Source of the DNA: Lineus longissimus
Taxonomy: Eukaryota; Nemertea; Pilidiophora; Heteronemertea; Lineidae
Assembly (NCBI RefSeq): GCF_910592395.1
Contig: NC_088315.1
Location: forward strand, 7,504,501 to 7,568,500
Reading direction: 5' to 3'
Length of the DNA stretch: 64,000 nucleotides
Part shown: positions 62,601-64,000 of the stretch, piece by piece
How the letters are laid out: each line of letters opens with the position of its first letter
Numbering within the stretch: position 1 is the stretch's first letter
Program-made: the position numbers and the translations under genes
Notes under the pieces: generated by a model
Seen by the model: only the letters and a program-made list of their open reading frames with translations
Database searches by the model: none
What the model was told of the DNA's origin: nothing

Positions 62601-63614
62601 AAAGGAGAATTTTCCGGTGATTTCGAACGATGGTGAAGTCGTTTGTCTGTATGTAGCAGGTCATTGTCTCAGTGCTTTCTTTATAGCATTCAACCTCCTG
62701 TAGAAGTACACACCACTGCGAGGGTGACAATCACTTCAAAATACATGTATGACTTAACCATTCCACTGGCTGCCATGACGCTCGCAACTTTGATACACGA
62801 CACAGTTCAGGGCAATGATATAAGAATGATAGGAGATGAAGCCAGTGTACCATGATTCCCCCTCCCAAGACCTAGTCTGTGATAGAATAGAACTCAAAGA
62901 CAGCATCATCAAATGCCTTGGAGTTCGGGAATAAGTACAACTCAATCCTTATCCTATACTTGTGACTTGTCTCTTGTATCCGTGATACCATTGTTCCAAT
63001 GATCTGACTGCAGGCATACTCTGTCATATTAGAACTAATAAAGATGAGGCAAATGTCACCAGCTTATCATCTCCATGCATGCGCATTGTTGACTAAATGT
63101 CATGTCACAATCAGTATGAGATGCGGTCATCCCGATGAGCTGTAAACAGTTCTGTTTATGTCTGAGAGTCTTATTTAGCTTTCAATATAGGACCTGCCAC
63201 TTTTGTTCCACCGCAGCGTTACTCGGTCTCAAAATATAGCATCTTTGGTTCTGCTAAACTTCTGGTCCGAGTATTGCATGACATCAGGTCTCATTTCTAA
63301 CAATCCTTCCCTTCTGGAACAATTTTGTGGGAAATGCTCGCCAGATGAAGTTCGAAATTCAACTTTTCTCCTTCTAGGTATACACAGTCAGCGATGTGGC
63401 AAAAGTTCTCAGCAAATGAAGCTTCAAAATGTATATTGTGTGCATTTTTTTTTATGTCGGAATATTTTCATTCTTTCTTTGCCACATTTGACAAAGTTTA
63501 TACCCTCGTTTCATTGCAGGTCTTGTAAAGCTCGGTGTCCATTGCATCTCAGGGAAGAAAGTTGCTGTCAAAATCGTCAACAGAGAAAAGCTCAGTGAAT
63601 CAGTTCTCATGAAG
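44642..63614 (+). CDS. BRSK: BRSK (SAD) serine/threonine kinase, N-terminal part, gene runs off the window
   Basis: AMPK-related kinase that, in vertebrates and nematodes, controls neuronal polarity and presynaptic organisation; activated by LKB1. Exon 1 is 44642-44714 and exon 2 is 63520-63614, together residues 1-56. Exon 1 reads [20 protein letters not shown] then KGQT. Exon 2 reads [20 protein letters not shown] and [12 protein letters not shown]. Apart from the first residues this is nearly identical to vertebrate BRSK1/2. It includes the Gly-rich loop GKGQTG (20-25) and the ATP-binding Lys of VAVK (residue 42). The phase-1 junction splits the Gly25 codon. Later exons with the catalytic loop, UBA and KA1 domains lie beyond 64000. 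Start: first in-frame ATG, with A at -3. Confidence 0.95.
50187..50317. mobile_element. MITE copy 2 (TA-flanked short inverted-repeat element)
   Basis: 131 bp with ends GAGGTTCTTCAC and GTGAAGAACCTC, perfect 12-bp inverted repeats. TA dinucleotides stand two bases outside each end (50183-50184 and 50320-50321), so the repeats can be extended to TATGGAGG / CCTCAATA. It is nearly identical to 401-550 over the interior, including CCAATATGGCAGTGC and CAATTGGCAACGTCAT. It carries CACGTG and TGACGTCA (50298-50305) and lies in BRSK intron 1. Confidence 0.85.
52205..52223 (+). repeat. GGAT/ATCC microsatellite
   Basis: About five tandem copies of ATGG (ATGGATGGATGGATGGATG), in BRSK intron 1. Confidence 0.85.
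53944..54103 (+). repeat. 40-bp tandem repeat, 4 copies
   Basis: Four head-to-tail units of exactly 40 bp start at 53944, 53984, 54024 and 54064. Each reads GAAGACTTGCACTACCCAGG then GGAGTTACACATAGAATGCC. Only two single-base variants are visible (TTTC for TTGC in unit 3, GCGG for GCCG at its end). The high identity indicates recent expansion. Confidence 0.95.
54793..55655. repeat. 57-bp minisatellite, about 15 copies
   Basis: The unit is CTTCTGCATTGCCAACACAG, ATCATTCTAGATGGTCTGGA, then TTGGATTGTCAGCTGGT. About 13 well-conserved units are flanked by two degenerate ones at the right end. The period is 57 bp, and two units lost 3 bp (54 bp; GGATCGTCTGGTC), so the period stays divisible by three. 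This produces ORFs of 226-302 codons on both strands, which are by-products and not genes. Confidence 0.95.
56884..56928 (+). repeat. Short tandem duplication (26-bp period)
   Basis: GAGTTATCTCCACCTCTTC occurs at 56884-56902 and again at 56910-56928. Intronic. Confidence 0.8.
58246..58267 (+). repeat. Poly-C tract (22 C)
   Basis: Uninterrupted C homopolymer in BRSK intron 1; the length may be an assembly estimate. Confidence 0.9.
61881..61907. repeat. GTACAT hexanucleotide microsatellite
   Basis: About four and a half copies of a self-complementary hexamer (ATGTAC), in BRSK intron 1. Confidence 0.85.
62035..62135 (+). repeat. SINE-like sequence with a tRNA B-box
   Basis: GGTTCGATTCC (62063-62073) fits the RNA polymerase III B-box exactly. 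It is followed by a segment ending CTCCGGTTTCCTCC, typical of a widespread marine-animal tRNA-SINE core. I could not find a convincing A-box, and the cloverleaf is not intact, so it is a SINE remnant rather than a tRNA gene. Confidence 0.5.
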
Positions 63615-64000
63615 GTAAGCCAGCTCTCTTAAAGACCAAAGGCAAAAAAAGCCTTTTTTCGCAGAGTGTACTTATGAATTCAAGTGCTACCATAAAATAC
63701 CAATGCATCCATCAAAAGCATATTCCCCTATCATTCAAGACTCTCTTCACGCCAGAGAACGGATTTTCTGCATACAGAACTTGAAATGAATTTCACTAGT
63801 CACAGTAAGCCTGTAGTTAATTGCTGACGGCATGATCCTGTATTCACAAGGGAAATGACGGAGTCTTCTGACTCCGCTCTGTGCCGGGGGGAATTCAACC
63901 AAATGAAAAGGACCATAAAAAGCACGCTGATAATCATGATTATGATTTGTTTGGCGAATACGATTCCACTGGTAGGAATGAGCAATAAGAGTAATGAGGA
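63615..64000 (+). other. Start of BRSK intron 2
   Basis: Begins GTAAGC at 63615 and runs to the window edge. Nothing else recognised. Confidence 0.8.

Larger units (their letters stand above)
44715..63519 (+). other. 18.8-kb intron 1 of BRSK
   Basis: The donor is ACAG|GTAAAA at 44714/44715 and the acceptor is TTGCAG at 63514-63519. I found no nested gene on either strand. Apart from the repeats listed separately, the ORFs inside are short, lack splice context and have no recognisable family. There is a G/C-richer patch around 60470-60700 with no assigned function. Confidence 0.85.

Overview
The window is nuclear DNA of an invertebrate animal. Genes are split by many short GT..AG introns, no bacterial signals are present, and five genes can be read as clear bilaterian orthologues. 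Lineage is not resolved. Over-represented palindromes (TAGGCCTA, TACATGTA), tRNA-like SINE remnants and short inverted-repeat elements would fit a marine deuterostome (echinoderm, hemichordate, cephalochordate) or a lophotrochozoan.

Layout. Positions 1-1360 hold two adjacent short inverted-repeat elements and no gene. Positions 4389-15412 (minus strand) are CECR2, an ISWI-partner bromodomain protein rebuilt here from 17 exons; its 3' UTR probably runs down to about 1350. A compact divergent promoter (about 15413-15690) separates it from a plus-strand PRR12/QSER1-type gene. That gene's coding exons lie at 21389-28394, and its likely non-coding first exon lies near 15689. PPP1R15, the PP1 targeting subunit that dephosphorylates eIF2alpha, follows at 32367-35573 with upstream ORFs and a CRE site. 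NCAPH2, the kleisin-type condensin II subunit, occupies 38660-43972 in 13 exons. About 670 bp after its stop codon begins the SAD-family kinase BRSK. BRSK exon 1 is at 44642-44714 and exon 2 at 63520-63614. The 18.8 kb between them is a single intron holding a MITE, a 57-bp minisatellite, a 40-bp tandem array and homopolymers; the long ORFs there are repeat artefacts.

The genes do not form an operon or pathway. Two act on chromatin (CECR2, PRR12/QSER1), one on mitotic chromosomes (NCAPH2), one on translational stress recovery (PPP1R15) and one on cell polarity (BRSK). Their linkage is informative: human PRR12, PPP1R15A and BRSK1 lie on 19q13, QSER1 and BRSK2 on 11p, and CECR2 and NCAPH2 on 22q. 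The window may therefore preserve, or have fused, ancestral linkage blocks.

Exon limits were placed by hand from splice consensus, frame continuity and remembered family sequence. One CECR2 junction, the last intron, does not keep frame and is flagged.
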